DNA from: an uncultured bacterium
GTDB taxonomy: Bacteria > Patescibacteriota > Minisyncoccia > Minisyncoccales > JAQTVQ01
Direction of reading: 5' to 3'
Assembly (NCBI GenBank): GCA_903839905.1
Contig: CAIMDX010000067.1
Coordinates: forward strand, 1-21,786
DNA: 21,786 nt
Every line of letters starts with the position of its first letter. Position 1 is the first letter of the stretch. The translations under genes and the position numbers were made by a program. A model generated the notes under the pieces. It was given only the letters and a program-made list of their open reading frames with translations, was not told the origin of the DNA and did not search any database. Shown one piece after another: positions 13,994 through 21,610 of the stretch.

Positions 13994-16900
13994 TTATCTT
14001 CCCAATAACCTGTTCAATTTAGACCGGGTCGTATCGCCGACCATGCCAACCGGATATTTCAGTTTGAATGGATCCATTAACTCCGACCTGTATTTTAGTT
14101 GGAATTTTTTGACCGCAACCAAAGTCGAATTTCCAAAATAAATGGTTTCGTATCCCGGCGATCCAAATCCTTTAACAGCGATCCTGGTAGACGGATCGGA
14201 ATTCAAAACGATCTGTAAATATTTTACATCCAACGAGTTCATCCCGATCATAAGATTGATTCTAAATGTAAAAGCGGAAGGAATTGCGGATAAACCGGTC
14301 AATTGGGGAGCTGTCGTTCCTTTGCCCATTCCGGCGATCAGCTGGAGAATAAGGGCGATCAGCTCGGCTCTGGTCATCTGGCTGATCGATTTCTGGATGG
14401 TCGGATTCGTAGTAGTGGTCGTTGTTGTGCTGGTGGTCGTAGTCGGGATAGAAGAGGTGACTCCGGCTGCCAAAGTGGTGAAGATCTTATCAATAGAAAC
14501 TCCGACATTATTGGAAGGATCCTGTGATTTGACCAGATAATGGTAGGTCGTGGTCGGGGTCAAACCGGTCAGATTTACCGAATGCGAAGAAGTGTAAGAA
14601 GTTGTTTTTACTTGCTGGCCGTAGGCTGTGGTAGTTCCATAGAGCATCCAGGATAAAGAGCTCTCGTTAGTGCTCCAGGTGACCGTGGCTGTGTTGCCAG
14701 CTGTAGGAGTGGCAATAACATTGCTGATCGCCGGAGCGGTCGTGTCAGAGACCCCACCGCCTCCTCCACCACCGCCGCCGGTGCTAACGACCGCATCGGC
14801 TGTGATCGTCCAGCTATGATCAGTGGAGCTTGCGCTATCTTGCCAATTACCTGCGCTGTCCCCGCCTATAACGCTCAAAGTGTGCGATCCGACATTTAAA
14901 GCAGACAAAACAAGATGGGAAGATGTTGCAGCTGACGAACTGTAAGAGCCGCTGTCCAATTTATATTTATAAAAATTCACGCCCGTACCGCTAACTGTAA
15001 TATCGACACTGGTAACTGTTGTAGATGACGAAGGCGTTCCGCTCAAAACAACTGCTGCCGGAGCGATAGTGTCAACGGCAAAGCTTCCGGCATTGTTATT
15101 ATCGGTCATCGTGTTCCCTGCAAGGTCTTTTGCCCCAATAACTTTTATGGTTGCTGCTGAAACTTCTTCACTGTCAGATCGTAAGCTGATCGTGCCTACA
15201 TATGTACTGCTTGTGAAGCTCACTTTTGTGGTCGAAGCATAAGTACTGTACAACCCTAATACACTGACAACGGGATCAACGCTATGATCCATTCCTCCAA
15301 CATCGGTAAAATTCACGGTGATGGTAGTTGTCCCCGCTTTGGCCGGATTAGGCGAAGCGGACGCTGAAGCAACGATTGGTTTTGTTTGGTCCAGAGTAAA
15401 AGAAATGTTCAAATTGCTGCTCGATGAATTTTCATTGCCAGCCAGATCTCTACAGGAAATATAAATTGTTTTTACGCCATCTGCTCCCTGGTCAGACAGG
15501 ACAAGGCTTGTGCTGCCATTTGCCGAAAAATTGTTTAATGCCGGCATTGCCGAATAATCGGTATCGGTCGCGCCCCAACGGCATGCCAAAGACGGCAAGG
15601 CATCCGTTGCATTGAAAATAATTTGGGGGGTCGTATCGGTAGTGTAATAAGGAGAACTGGAATCGCCGGCCACACTGGATAAAGATAACGAAGCCGGAGC
15701 GCTGTCTTCGATCACATTGGCAGAATCAACGGACGGGCTCTCGTTGCCAAAACTGTCTTTTTGGAGGATCCGAAAAGTGTTGGTAGTATTTTGTTCCAGC
15801 GGAACATTAATACCGTAAGCAGTAGATGTAGGCGTTGTCGTCGCAAGCAGGCTTCCGCCAACTCTGCTGATAAAAATAATGGCTCCTGCCTCCGCGCTTC
15901 CTGTAACGCGATAAGTGTCAGCGCTTGCGTAAGTCGTAGTAGCCGGATCATTGATGGTCGGCGCGCCGGGCAGCAGATTATCTATTGCGAAAGCTTCGCT
16001 TACTGTGTAAGAGCTTGTTTTTGCGCCGTCATTGGCTTTAAACCTGATCTTAACATTACTCTGCTGAACACCGTTAAAATCAGCAAAATCCCCGCTTTGG
16101 CTGTTAAAAGTAAAACTGTAAGAGCTGCTGGAATAGTTCGAGGCGGACAAATAGCTATTACTCTTCCAACTACTGGAAAAGGCTGTCGAAGCGTCTCCGC
16201 TGGTCGGAGTTTTCCAAGCCGATCCGCCGTCTATGCTGTAACCGAAATCGCTTAAAGTTTCTGCCAGTCCGGCCAAACCGTCTTTGATCTTAAAATTAAC
16301 AGTGACTATTCCAGTGCCATTCGTTGCTTGACTGATCGAGCTGGAAGGGATCGCATTGTCGATATTGTACCCGATCGCCGGGTTGAAAGCGTTCAACGCA
16401 TTGTAAGCGTTGATCCTTTTTCCTGTTATAGTTTTATTATTTAGAGAGCTTAAAGCATCGCCCGTATTAATAACGGTATTTTTAACTTGAGCCGGGGTCA
16501 GGCTCGGGTTGTAGCCCCAAACCAACCCAGCCAATCCGGCCGTATGCGGAGTAGCCATGGATGTTCCGTCCATATAATTATATGTTTCGTCCGATCCGTC
16601 CGAGACCTTGGAAAGATTAAGATAATCGATCCAACATCCTTCGTAATTACTATCCGTTGCATTCGTCACCCATCTGAATCTTATTTTGACGCTGTTCGTC
16701 AAATCGCTTTCGGACAAATAATAAGAAGGATAGATAGCTTCATCCGGGTCGGCTTCATTGTCTTGGGTCCATTCGTTCCATTTGTCCAATTCAGTGAAAG
16801 TCGATCCACCGTCATGGCTGATATCGAGCGCCATATAATCGCTGCTGGTAGTTTCGGGATCGGAATATTCCGTGTTGCAATACCTGTAAAAATTAAGTGT

Positions 16901-18397
16901 TGCTCCGGCCGTTCCGCTAAGGTCGATGGTCGGAGAGGTCACGGAAGTGCTCGCATTGTTGGAATAAGGCTGGTTCGGATCCGGCGACAGCACATTTTCT
17001 TCCCACCAGTCCGAATAAGCCGTGTTCCAATGATTATTAGTTCCGCCAACGGTCCATCCGGCGGGAAGATTAGGAAGGGTTGTACTCTCGAATCCTTCGT
17101 CCAAAGCATCCGCTAAAACGGCGACCGAGCTATAAATATTAACGCCCGGAGCGCCGACCGCGATGGAACTGGAACCGTAATCGGAAAAAGAAGCCAAGCC
17201 ATCGTTCTGGTCAGTGGCTGCCACTCCGATCACATTATTAAGACCAACACCGAGAGAAGAAGTTACGCTGAAGTCAGACGGATAATACCGGTCCCCTGAA
17301 GACCCCGAATCATGATTGTGGGAATTATTTCCTGCTGAAGCGATAAAAAGACCGGGAAAATCACGGATCGCCTCGTATAAAGCCTGGTCTGAAAAAGCGG
17401 TGTTGCTTCCCCAGCTGGCGCTGATGATCTTCGCTCCGTTATATTTTGCAAAACTGATAGCTCTAACGACCTCGGCCGTAGTTATCGAAGCGGACATTTT
17501 CAAAGCCATTATTTTAACATTTGGCGCTACGCCGATAACGCCTTTCGCATTATTTTTAACGGCCGCGATCGTTCCCGCGATATGTGTACCGTGAGAATCA
17601 AGAATACTATAAAAATCTTCATCCGGCATCGGAGTTTTATCATTATTTTCAAAATCATAACCGTGGTTGCACCCTCCCAAAGATGCGTTGTTCTCGTCTT
17701 TACAATTCGTCCCGTCCCACATATTAGCGATCAGGTCAGGATGGTTATAGGCAACCCCGATATCAATAATGGCAACTATCGTAGAGGTGTTCGTCCCCTC
17801 GTTGACCGCCCATGCTTCCGGCGCATCGATATCAGCGTCATTGGTCCCGGTGACCCCATCAATGACTTGTCCGGTATTTTCCAAAGCCCAAAGCAAGCCT
17901 CTATGGGTATCGTTCGTAGCGATAGAGTCAAGATGGTAAGTAAAATTAGGCTGGACATATTCAACTTCGGGATTTGTTTTCAGTTTGGAGATCAACGATC
18001 CTGTTGTTTCCGTTTTTTTACTTTTAAGAACGCTTATATTCCCTTTTTTAAAAACATTCTCAACGGACAAGCCGGCGGCCTTGGCCAAAGACCTGGACCC
18101 GTCCGATCCAAATTGCGTTTTCAGATCAACGGATCCTTCTTTGAACTTGACCAAAACTTCGTTGGGAACATAGTTGCTGCCTTTTTCTAAAGATCCATTC
18201 TTTAAAGGGCTGGACAGCGAGCCATTGGAAAATTTGTAAGTCTGATCCGATCTTATTTTTTTTAAAAGCTGCTCCCTGCTATCGATTTTAACGTTCAAGC
18301 CAAGATCGCCATTCTCTCCGCTGGCTAAGCTCGGACCGATCAAAAAAGAGAAGGATAACAACAAAAAAACAGAGAGAAAATATTTTCCAAAATTCAT
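13994..18397 (-). CDS. Secreted multidomain subtilase (S8 serine protease) with peptidoglycan-binding C-terminus
   Basis: A 1467-residue exported serine protease. Order: signal peptide (1-26, hydrophobic LSVFLLLSFSFLIG, no lipobox); propeptide-like domain (about 75-158, YVPNEVLVKFKEG...EVEYVQPNF); S8 catalytic domain with D212 (IIDIGVAYNHPDL), H269 (SHGTHIAGT), oxyanion N357 (ASAGNN) and S613 (GTSMATPH). N357 and S613 are 256 residues apart, against 66 in subtilisin, because a jelly-roll/MAM-like domain of about 170 residues (430-600) is inserted. Then several Ig-like beta domains (about 680-1200), a nine-Gly linker (1207-1215), an FN3 domain (1218-1308), a Thr-rich linker, a TRAELIALILQL helix, and a PG_binding_1-like domain (about 1380-1467). 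It is probably exported by Sec and held in the wall to cut proteins outside the cell. No Shine-Dalgarno before the ATG. Confidence 0.93.
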   Translation of the reverse strand: MNFGKYFLSVFLLLSFSFLIGPSLASGENGDLGLNVKIDSREQLLKKIRSDQTYKFSNGSLSSPLKNGSLEKGSNYVPNEVLVKFKEGSVDLKTQFGSDGSRSLAKAAGLSVENVFKKGNISVLKSKKTETTGSLISKLKTNPEVEYVQPNFTYHLDSIATNDTHRGLLWALENTGQVIDGVTGTNDADIDAPEAWAVNEGTNTSTIVAIIDIGVAYNHPDLIANMWDGTNCKDENNASLGGCNHGYDFENNDKTPMPDEDFYSILDSHGTHIAGTIAAVKNNAKGVIGVAPNVKIMALKMSASITTAEVVRAISFAKYNGAKIISASWGSNTAFSDQALYEAIRDFPGLFIASAGNNSHNHDSGSSGDRYYPSDFSVTSSLGVGLNNVIGVAATDQNDGLASFSDYGSSSIAVGAPGVNIYSSVAVLADALDEGFESTTLPNLPAGWTVGGTNNHWNTAYSDWWEENVLSPDPNQPYSNNASTSVTSPTIDLSGTAGATLNFYRYCNTEYSDPETTSSDYMALDISHDGGSTFTELDKWNEWTQDNEADPDEAIYPSYYLSESDLTNSVKIRFRWVTNATDSNYEGCWIDYLNLSKVSDGSDETYNYMDGTSMATPHTAGLAGLVWGYNPSLTPAQVKNTVINTGDALSSLNNKTITGKRINAYNALNAFNPAIGYNIDNAIPSSSISQATNGTGIVTVNFKIKDGLAGLAETLSDFGYSIDGGSAWKTPTSGDASTAFSSSWKSNSYLSASNYSSSSYSFTFNSQSGDFADFNGVQQSNVKIRFKANDGAKTSSYTVSEAFAIDNLLPGAPTINDPATTTYASADTYRVTGSAEAGAIIFISRVGGSLLATTTPTSTAYGINVPLEQNTTNTFRILQKDSFGNESPSVDSANVIEDSAPASLSLSSVAGDSSSPYYTTDTTPQIIFNATDALPSLACRWGATDTDYSAMPALNNFSANGSTSLVLSDQGADGVKTIYISCRDLAGNENSSSSNLNISFTLDQTKPIVASASASPNPAKAGTTTITVNFTDVGGMDHSVDPVVSVLGLYSTYASTTKVSFTSSTYVGTISLRSDSEEVSAATIKVIGAKDLAGNTMTDNNNAGSFAVDTIAPAAVVLSGTPSSSTTVTSVDITVSGTGVNFYKYKLDSGSYSSSAATSSHLVLSALNVGSHTLSVIGGDSAGNWQDSASSTDHSWTITADAVVSTGGGGGGGGGVSDTTAPAISNVIATPTAGNTATVTWSTNESSLSWMLYGTTTAYGQQVKTTSYTSSHSVNLTGLTPTTTYHYLVKSQDPSNNVGVSIDKIFTTLAAGVTSSIPTTTTSTTTTTTTNPTIQKSISQMTRAELIALILQLIAGMGKGTTAPQLTGLSAIPSAFTFRINLMIGMNSLDVKYLQIVLNSDPSTRIAVKGFGSPGYETIYFGNSTLVAVKKFQLKYRSELMDPFKLKYPVGMVGDTTRSKLNRLLGR

Positions 18398-18524
18398 AAT
18401 TTTTTAACGATTAAAAAATAGATTATCCGATCTTAGATTTATTTTATCATTCATATTTTAAATCCCAACCGCCTTTAACGCAAATGCCAGCATGAACAAA
18501 AACCACCACCCCCTGCGGATAATT

Positions 18525-18551
18525 ATCTACACCTTTCGGAAAGGTGTAGAT
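18525..18551. terminator. Perfect hairpin, possible terminator
   Basis: ATCTACACCTTTC and its complement around a single base, in practice an 11-bp stem with a small TCG-containing loop. The plus strand continues ATTTTCCCC, the minus strand AATTATCC, so U-tracts are weak on both sides. Confidence 0.5.
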
Positions 18552-18650
18552 TTTCCCCTATGGTATTAGACTGGTCAAAGTCCCGCCTTCGTTTACGAGC
18601 TACGACGACGTCAAGGCCGGGCCTTGACCAGTTTTAAGCCTGTCTTTTAA

Positions 18651-18686
18651 ACAAAACTGCCTAGGAATCTCTCCTGGCAGTTTTGT
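18651..18686. terminator. Bidirectional terminator-like hairpin
   Basis: Perfect 11-bp arms ACAAAACTGCC/GGCAGTTTTGT with a 14-nt loop that can pair further (AGGA/TCCT). The T-run is within the arm on both strands, similar to the terminator at 10736-10760. Confidence 0.65.
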
Positions 18687-18711
18687 TCTATCTTCTCTTC
18701 TTTTTCCCTTT

Positions 18712-18742
18712 AACTTTACGCGGGTGAAACCCGCGTAAAGTT
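18712..18742. repeat. Perfect 14-bp-arm hairpin just after the peptidoglycan-binding protein gene
   Basis: AACTTTACGCGGGT and its complement around 3 nt, starting 10 nt after the stop codon. No T-run follows on the minus strand, so it is either a terminator of an atypical kind or a 3'-end stabilising structure. Confidence 0.6.
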
Positions 18743-18752
18743 TATTTCTATT

Positions 18753-20018
18753 TTACCTTCCTAATAGGCTGTTCAATTTAGCTCTTGTTGCCGGGCCTAC
18801 CAAGCCGTAAGCGCTGCTGGTGGAGCCGACGATCCCATATTTGGTCTGGAATTTCTTGACCGCGGCCAATGTAGCCGAGCCGAATCTGGTCGTTTCGTAT
18901 CCTGGAGATCCTGCGCCGGTCAAGGCAATTTTCGTGTCCGCGTTTGAATTCAAGACGATCTGCAAATATTTAACATCTATCTTATCCATTCCAAACGCTA
19001 AATTATTTTGGAAAGTGAATCCTGATGGAATGCCGCTAAAAGACGAACCGGGAGTTCCTGTACCTGTTGTTGATCCTCCGGCAGTCATTGATGCAATAAG
19101 CCGAATAATAAGGGCAATAAGCTGTTCCCTGGTCATTTGGGTTACTGTCGAAGAACTTGAACCGCCAGTGCTTGGGCCGGAAGCCGTCTGCCCAACCGTC
19201 AAAGTCGTAAAGGTCTTATCCGTAAAAGTACCAACATTACCAAGGGAGTCCTGTGACTTTACTTGATAATGGTATGTGGTGCTGACGATCAAATTGGTCA
19301 AAGCAATAGAGTGGCTTGCGGTATAAACAGATGTTTTTATCTGCTGGCCGTAAGCAGTGCTGGTGCCGTAAAGGATCCAAGACAAAGAGCCTTCGTTGGT
19401 CTGCCAAGTGACCGTAGCGGTCGTTCCGCTGGTCGGAGTGGCGATGATATTGCTAATAGTCGGAGCGGTCGTATCAGAGACCGAACCGCCTCCTCCGCCG
19501 CCGCTAGGCGTTCCGCCGCCGGAAACAAGACAAGAATTTCCGCTCTTATAATATCCCGAGCTGCAAGTGATCGCACAAGAAGGATAGTCGGCAACCGTTC
19601 CGTGAGAGACAACTGCTGTTTCGCAAGTAAAAGTATAAGCATCGCTGCTGGTCGGGCCGGAAGTGCCATCGGTATAGCAAGCAACACCTCTGATGGTGGT
19701 TGCGCTAGCTACGGAAATGGCGGAAAAATATTTGGTGCCGACAAAACAACTGGTAGCCCCAGAACAAGCCGGTGCAGTAATGCCATTGGTCGTATAGCAA
19801 ATAGCGGTAGAACCGCTGGCGCTCAAACTGACTGTCGTAGTGGCGTGAAAATTTCCAGCGGCCGGCGATGCTATCGGAGCTGATTTTATCACTCCCTGCA
19901 TTCCTGTTTGAACTCCCACGTCAATCGTTCCTCCAGTTTCCGAAGCGATGCTCACACCCGCTCCCCCGCACAAAATGAGAACTGCGAGCAGAGAGACGGC
20001 TAAAATTTTTATTCTCAT
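18753..20018 (-). CDS. Secreted chitobiase-C-like / FN3 / peptidoglycan-binding protein
   Basis: A 421-residue exported wall protein from the ATG at 20016-20018; the frame runs 22 codons further up (20084), but that part reads like non-coding DNA, whereas this start gives a clean signal peptide (MRIKILAVSLLAVLILCGGAG). Order: a beta domain at about 46-130 with ICYTTNGITAPAC and TIRGVACYTDGTSGPTSSDAY, like the chitobiase/hexosaminidase C-terminal fold; a Cys-rich, EGF-like stretch (about 131-165, six Cys); a Gly-rich linker; FN3 (about 182-275); a Ser/Gly/Thr linker; an MTREQLIALIIRLIASM helix; and PG_binding_1-like (about 330-421). The last three match the subtilase C-terminus closely. No enzymatic domain is visible. 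TATAAT lies 7 nt before the ATG. Confidence 0.85.
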   Translation of the reverse strand: MRIKILAVSLLAVLILCGGAGVSIASETGGTIDVGVQTGMQGVIKSAPIASPAAGNFHATTTVSLSASGSTAICYTTNGITAPACSGATSCFVGTKYFSAISVASATTIRGVACYTDGTSGPTSSDAYTFTCETAVVSHGTVADYPSCAITCSSGYYKSGNSCLVSGGGTPSGGGGGGSVSDTTAPTISNIIATPTSGTTATVTWQTNEGSLSWILYGTSTAYGQQIKTSVYTASHSIALTNLIVSTTYHYQVKSQDSLGNVGTFTDKTFTTLTVGQTASGPSTGGSSSSTVTQMTREQLIALIIRLIASMTAGGSTTGTGTPGSSFSGIPSGFTFQNNLAFGMDKIDVKYLQIVLNSNADTKIALTGAGSPGYETTRFGSATLAAVKKFQTKYGIVGSTSSAYGLVGPATRAKLNSLLGR

Positions 20019-20025
20019 AATTTGA

Positions 20026-20031
20026 ATTATA
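20026..20031 (-). promoter_or_regulatory. -10 box immediately upstream of the 421-residue secreted protein
   Basis: Minus-strand TATAAT ends 7 nt before the ATG, so transcription would begin at or next to the start codon, giving a leaderless mRNA. No TTGACA-like hexamer is found 17 nt upstream. It also supports the ATG at 20018 over the longer frame, because the longer start would lie upstream of the promoter. Confidence 0.55.
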
Positions 20032-20049
20032 CCCCTTATTCTACAGGCA

Positions 20050-20079
20050 CTTCGCCTTTTGCTTTTTGTTAAGGCGAAG
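20050..20079. terminator. Hairpin between the MBG surface protein and the next gene
   Basis: Perfect 9-bp arms CTTCGCCTT/AAGGCGAAG with a 12-nt loop, 37 nt after the upstream stop codon on the minus strand. No clear T-run follows, so a terminator call is tentative. Confidence 0.45.
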
Positions 20080-20116
20080 CGCATGTAAATTTATGCAAGG
20101 TAGCTTATCTTGTTAA

Positions 20117-21601
20117 TTATTCAGCTTCGGCAATAGCATTAGTGGTTCCGGTCTTGATGCCATAGCTGGTACTGTAAGATCCGCCGCTCGTTCCGACAGG
20201 AACTTTTACATAAACGTAGATCGTATCCTGAATTCCTCCAGTGCTCAGGTCCTCATCGGATAGCTCTAAAGCATTGGCATTGGACTGGTTGGCATAAAGG
20301 TTTCCGATGGACACTCCAACGTCCCCATCGTCAACTCCCTCAACATCGTCAACCAAAGAGATCTTCATCGTGCTGCTTGCGGGCAAAGCGCTCGCTCCGG
20401 CCCAATCGGCAAACTTCATTTTCAAATAGCCCTCACTAGCATTGTTAACCGTAACGTTAAATTTGAATTCCCATCCATCTGCGTATAAACCGTCAGCTGT
20501 GGCATAAGATTTCAACGTTTGGACAGTCGCTGAAACTCCGTTAGCAGCGGCCGCTGTTTTGAAGTTTAAAATTTGCGACGTTGATGTCGAACCTCCTGCA
20601 ACCGATTTTACTCTGTAATAATAAGTCGTATTAGCGACAAGGCTGGATAAAGCTACAGCATGCGAAGTAGCATTACTATCAGCCGAGCTATAAGTTCCTA
20701 ATGCTGAAGTTATACCGTATTCGACAATGTTATTGGTTGCAGCGATATCTGTAGCCCAGCTAATGGTTGCGGCTATATTAGTGATCCCACTCGGCGCAAC
20801 GCTTGAAATAGTTGGAGCAGTGGTATCAGGGCCAGCCGCAATATCGATATCTTCTGAATTCCCGGTTAAAGTACCGACGTGAGAATTGGCAGTTATCGTT
20901 TTCCCTAGCTCAGCCGTGTTAAACAGCAAGCAATTGCTTACTACCTTGGCGCCGTCGTTTTCGATCTTCCCGTTTTGAGTATACCAAGTTGGAGCAGTAG
21001 CGTCGGTGATCATATAAAAATTACCAACATAAGCCTCTGCGCCATTGGCTCCATTGGCCGTATTACCGTAAGCATCCACGGCTGTAACAGTAACGGATAT
21101 AGGAGTGGCTGTAGTGGGATTTAGAGTTGAAGGAGTAACAACGAAATAATTAGCTTCTCCATGTCTTATAACGCCTGTCGTATTAGTCTCAAAAGTAACG
21201 TCGTAGTTAGCGCCGCCATTACCGTCAGTGACTACACCCGCAGCGGTAAGGGTTTTTCCAGAACCAACGTTTTTTGTGTCAAAAGTCTGGGTAATGGCTG
21301 CAATAGTATCACTTCCCGCTAACGAACCGGATGTAACCGTGGAGGTTCCATCGGAAGAGGTATTATTGTCGTAAATTTTGGTATCAGTACCGGCTGTAAT
21401 TGTAATCGGGCGGGCAGTGATCCCGGCTGCGGCAGCGCGATTGAGCTCGGGACCCATCAGGCGGATCACGTCCGACGTTTCAGCCTGGGCATACCCGGGT
21501 TGGTCCCAGGTGCGCAGGTCCACAAAGATATGCTCGTGGGGCAAGATCAGCTCAAGCTCGTTCTTATTCTTCGGTCCGAGAGTAGTGATCAATTGGGGCA
21601 T
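20117..21601 (-). CDS. Chimeric frame: MBG/FN3 surface protein (3' part) joined to a phosphotriesterase-family N-terminus
   Basis: The open frame is 494 residues but two unrelated proteins meet at about residues 60-64 (nt 21410-21425). Residues 64-494 are a surface protein lacking its own N-terminus: an MBG/YDG-type repeat (62-145: ARPITITAG...KIYDNNTSSDG...NYDVTF), an Ig-like domain (146-257), FN3 (258-350), and a terminal domain (355-494: GWEFKFNVTVNN, LKMKFADW, VYVKVPVGTSGGSYSTSYGI) of a type I associate with Patescibacteria surface proteins. Residues 1-63 are listed separately. There is no signal peptide, which a surface protein needs, so the frame as it stands cannot be a functional version of either parent. 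The true gene presumably continues into more MBG repeats beyond the join. Extracellular adhesion or wall decoration is the likely role (inference). Confidence 0.75.
   Translation of the reverse strand: MPQLITTLGPKNKNELELILPHEHIFVDLRTWDQPGYAQAETSDVIRLMGPELNRAAAAGITARPITITAGTDTKIYDNNTSSDGTSTVTSGSLAGSDTIAAITQTFDTKNVGSGKTLTAAGVVTDGNGGANYDVTFETNTTGVIRHGEANYFVVTPSTLNPTTATPISVTVTAVDAYGNTANGANGAEAYVGNFYMITDATAPTWYTQNGKIENDGAKVVSNCLLFNTAELGKTITANSHVGTLTGNSEDIDIAAGPDTTAPTISSVAPSGITNIAATISWATDIAATNNIVEYGITSALGTYSSADSNATSHAVALSSLVANTTYYYRVKSVAGGSTSTSQILNFKTAAAANGVSATVQTLKSYATADGLYADGWEFKFNVTVNNASEGYLKMKFADWAGASALPASSTMKISLVDDVEGVDDGDVGVSIGNLYANQSNANALELSDEDLSTGGIQDTIYVYVKVPVGTSGGSYSTSYGIKTGTTNAIAEAE
21416..21601 (-). 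pseudogene. Phosphotriesterase-family protein, N-terminal fragment (foreign segment)
   Basis: The first 62 codons of a gene truncated at its 3' side by the join. It carries LILPHEHIFVDLR with the HxH metal-binding pair (H22, H24) that opens the amidohydrolase barrel of phosphotriesterase-like proteins, followed by VIRLMGPELNRAAAAGIT, where the family normally continues with a short hydrophobic strand and a Thr-Pro. Intact members are metal-dependent hydrolases of about 300-350 residues. The start is fixed by AGGAGG five bases before the ATG, a signal strength not seen elsewhere in the window. GC content is clearly higher than in the rest. Probably from another organism. Confidence 0.7.
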
Positions 21602-21610
21602 GGGGTCCTC

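Larger units (their letters stand above)
18398..18752. other. Gene-free spacer with four hairpins between two secreted-protein genes
   Basis: About 355 nt. It holds hairpins at 18525-18551 (13-bp arms), 18570-18632 (ACTGGTCAA arms with an inner GTCAAGGC/GCCTTGAC, followed by TTTT on the plus strand, and internal CCCGCCTTCG and GAGCTACGACG words like those of the 13421 repeat), 18651-18686 and 18712-18742. The right part should contain the 3' end signals of the peptidoglycan-binding protein gene and the left part the promoter of the subtilase gene; a TGATAAAAT -10-like word about 50 nt before the subtilase ATG is the only candidate, with no good -35. No open frame is convincing. Confidence 0.6.

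Noticed and set aside
14391..14450. A tandem-repeat or CRISPR-like array suggested by repeated GTAGT/GGTCG words
   Set aside because: These are the varied Thr codons of the subtilase linker; there are no regular spacers.
14755..14785. A homopolymer-like glycine run as a possible phase-variation tract
   Set aside because: The nine-Gly linker is encoded by mixed glycine codons, not by a mononucleotide repeat, so slippage switching is unlikely.
16487..17116. A 209-codon plus-strand frame opposite the subtilase
   Set aside because: It is a shadow of the subtilase reading frame: Arg/Ile/Ser-rich, with no motif, signal or ribosome site of its own. The same applies to the other long plus-strand frames opposite secA, the ATPase and the secreted-protein genes.
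20019..20084. A 22-codon N-terminal extension of the 421-residue secreted protein
   Set aside because: It would start upstream of the TATAAT box and would put a basic non-signal segment before a clean signal peptide.
20117..21601. A genuine phosphotriesterase-adhesin fusion protein
   Set aside because: The enzyme part stops after the first metal motif, there is no signal peptide, and base composition and ribosome-site style change at the join.
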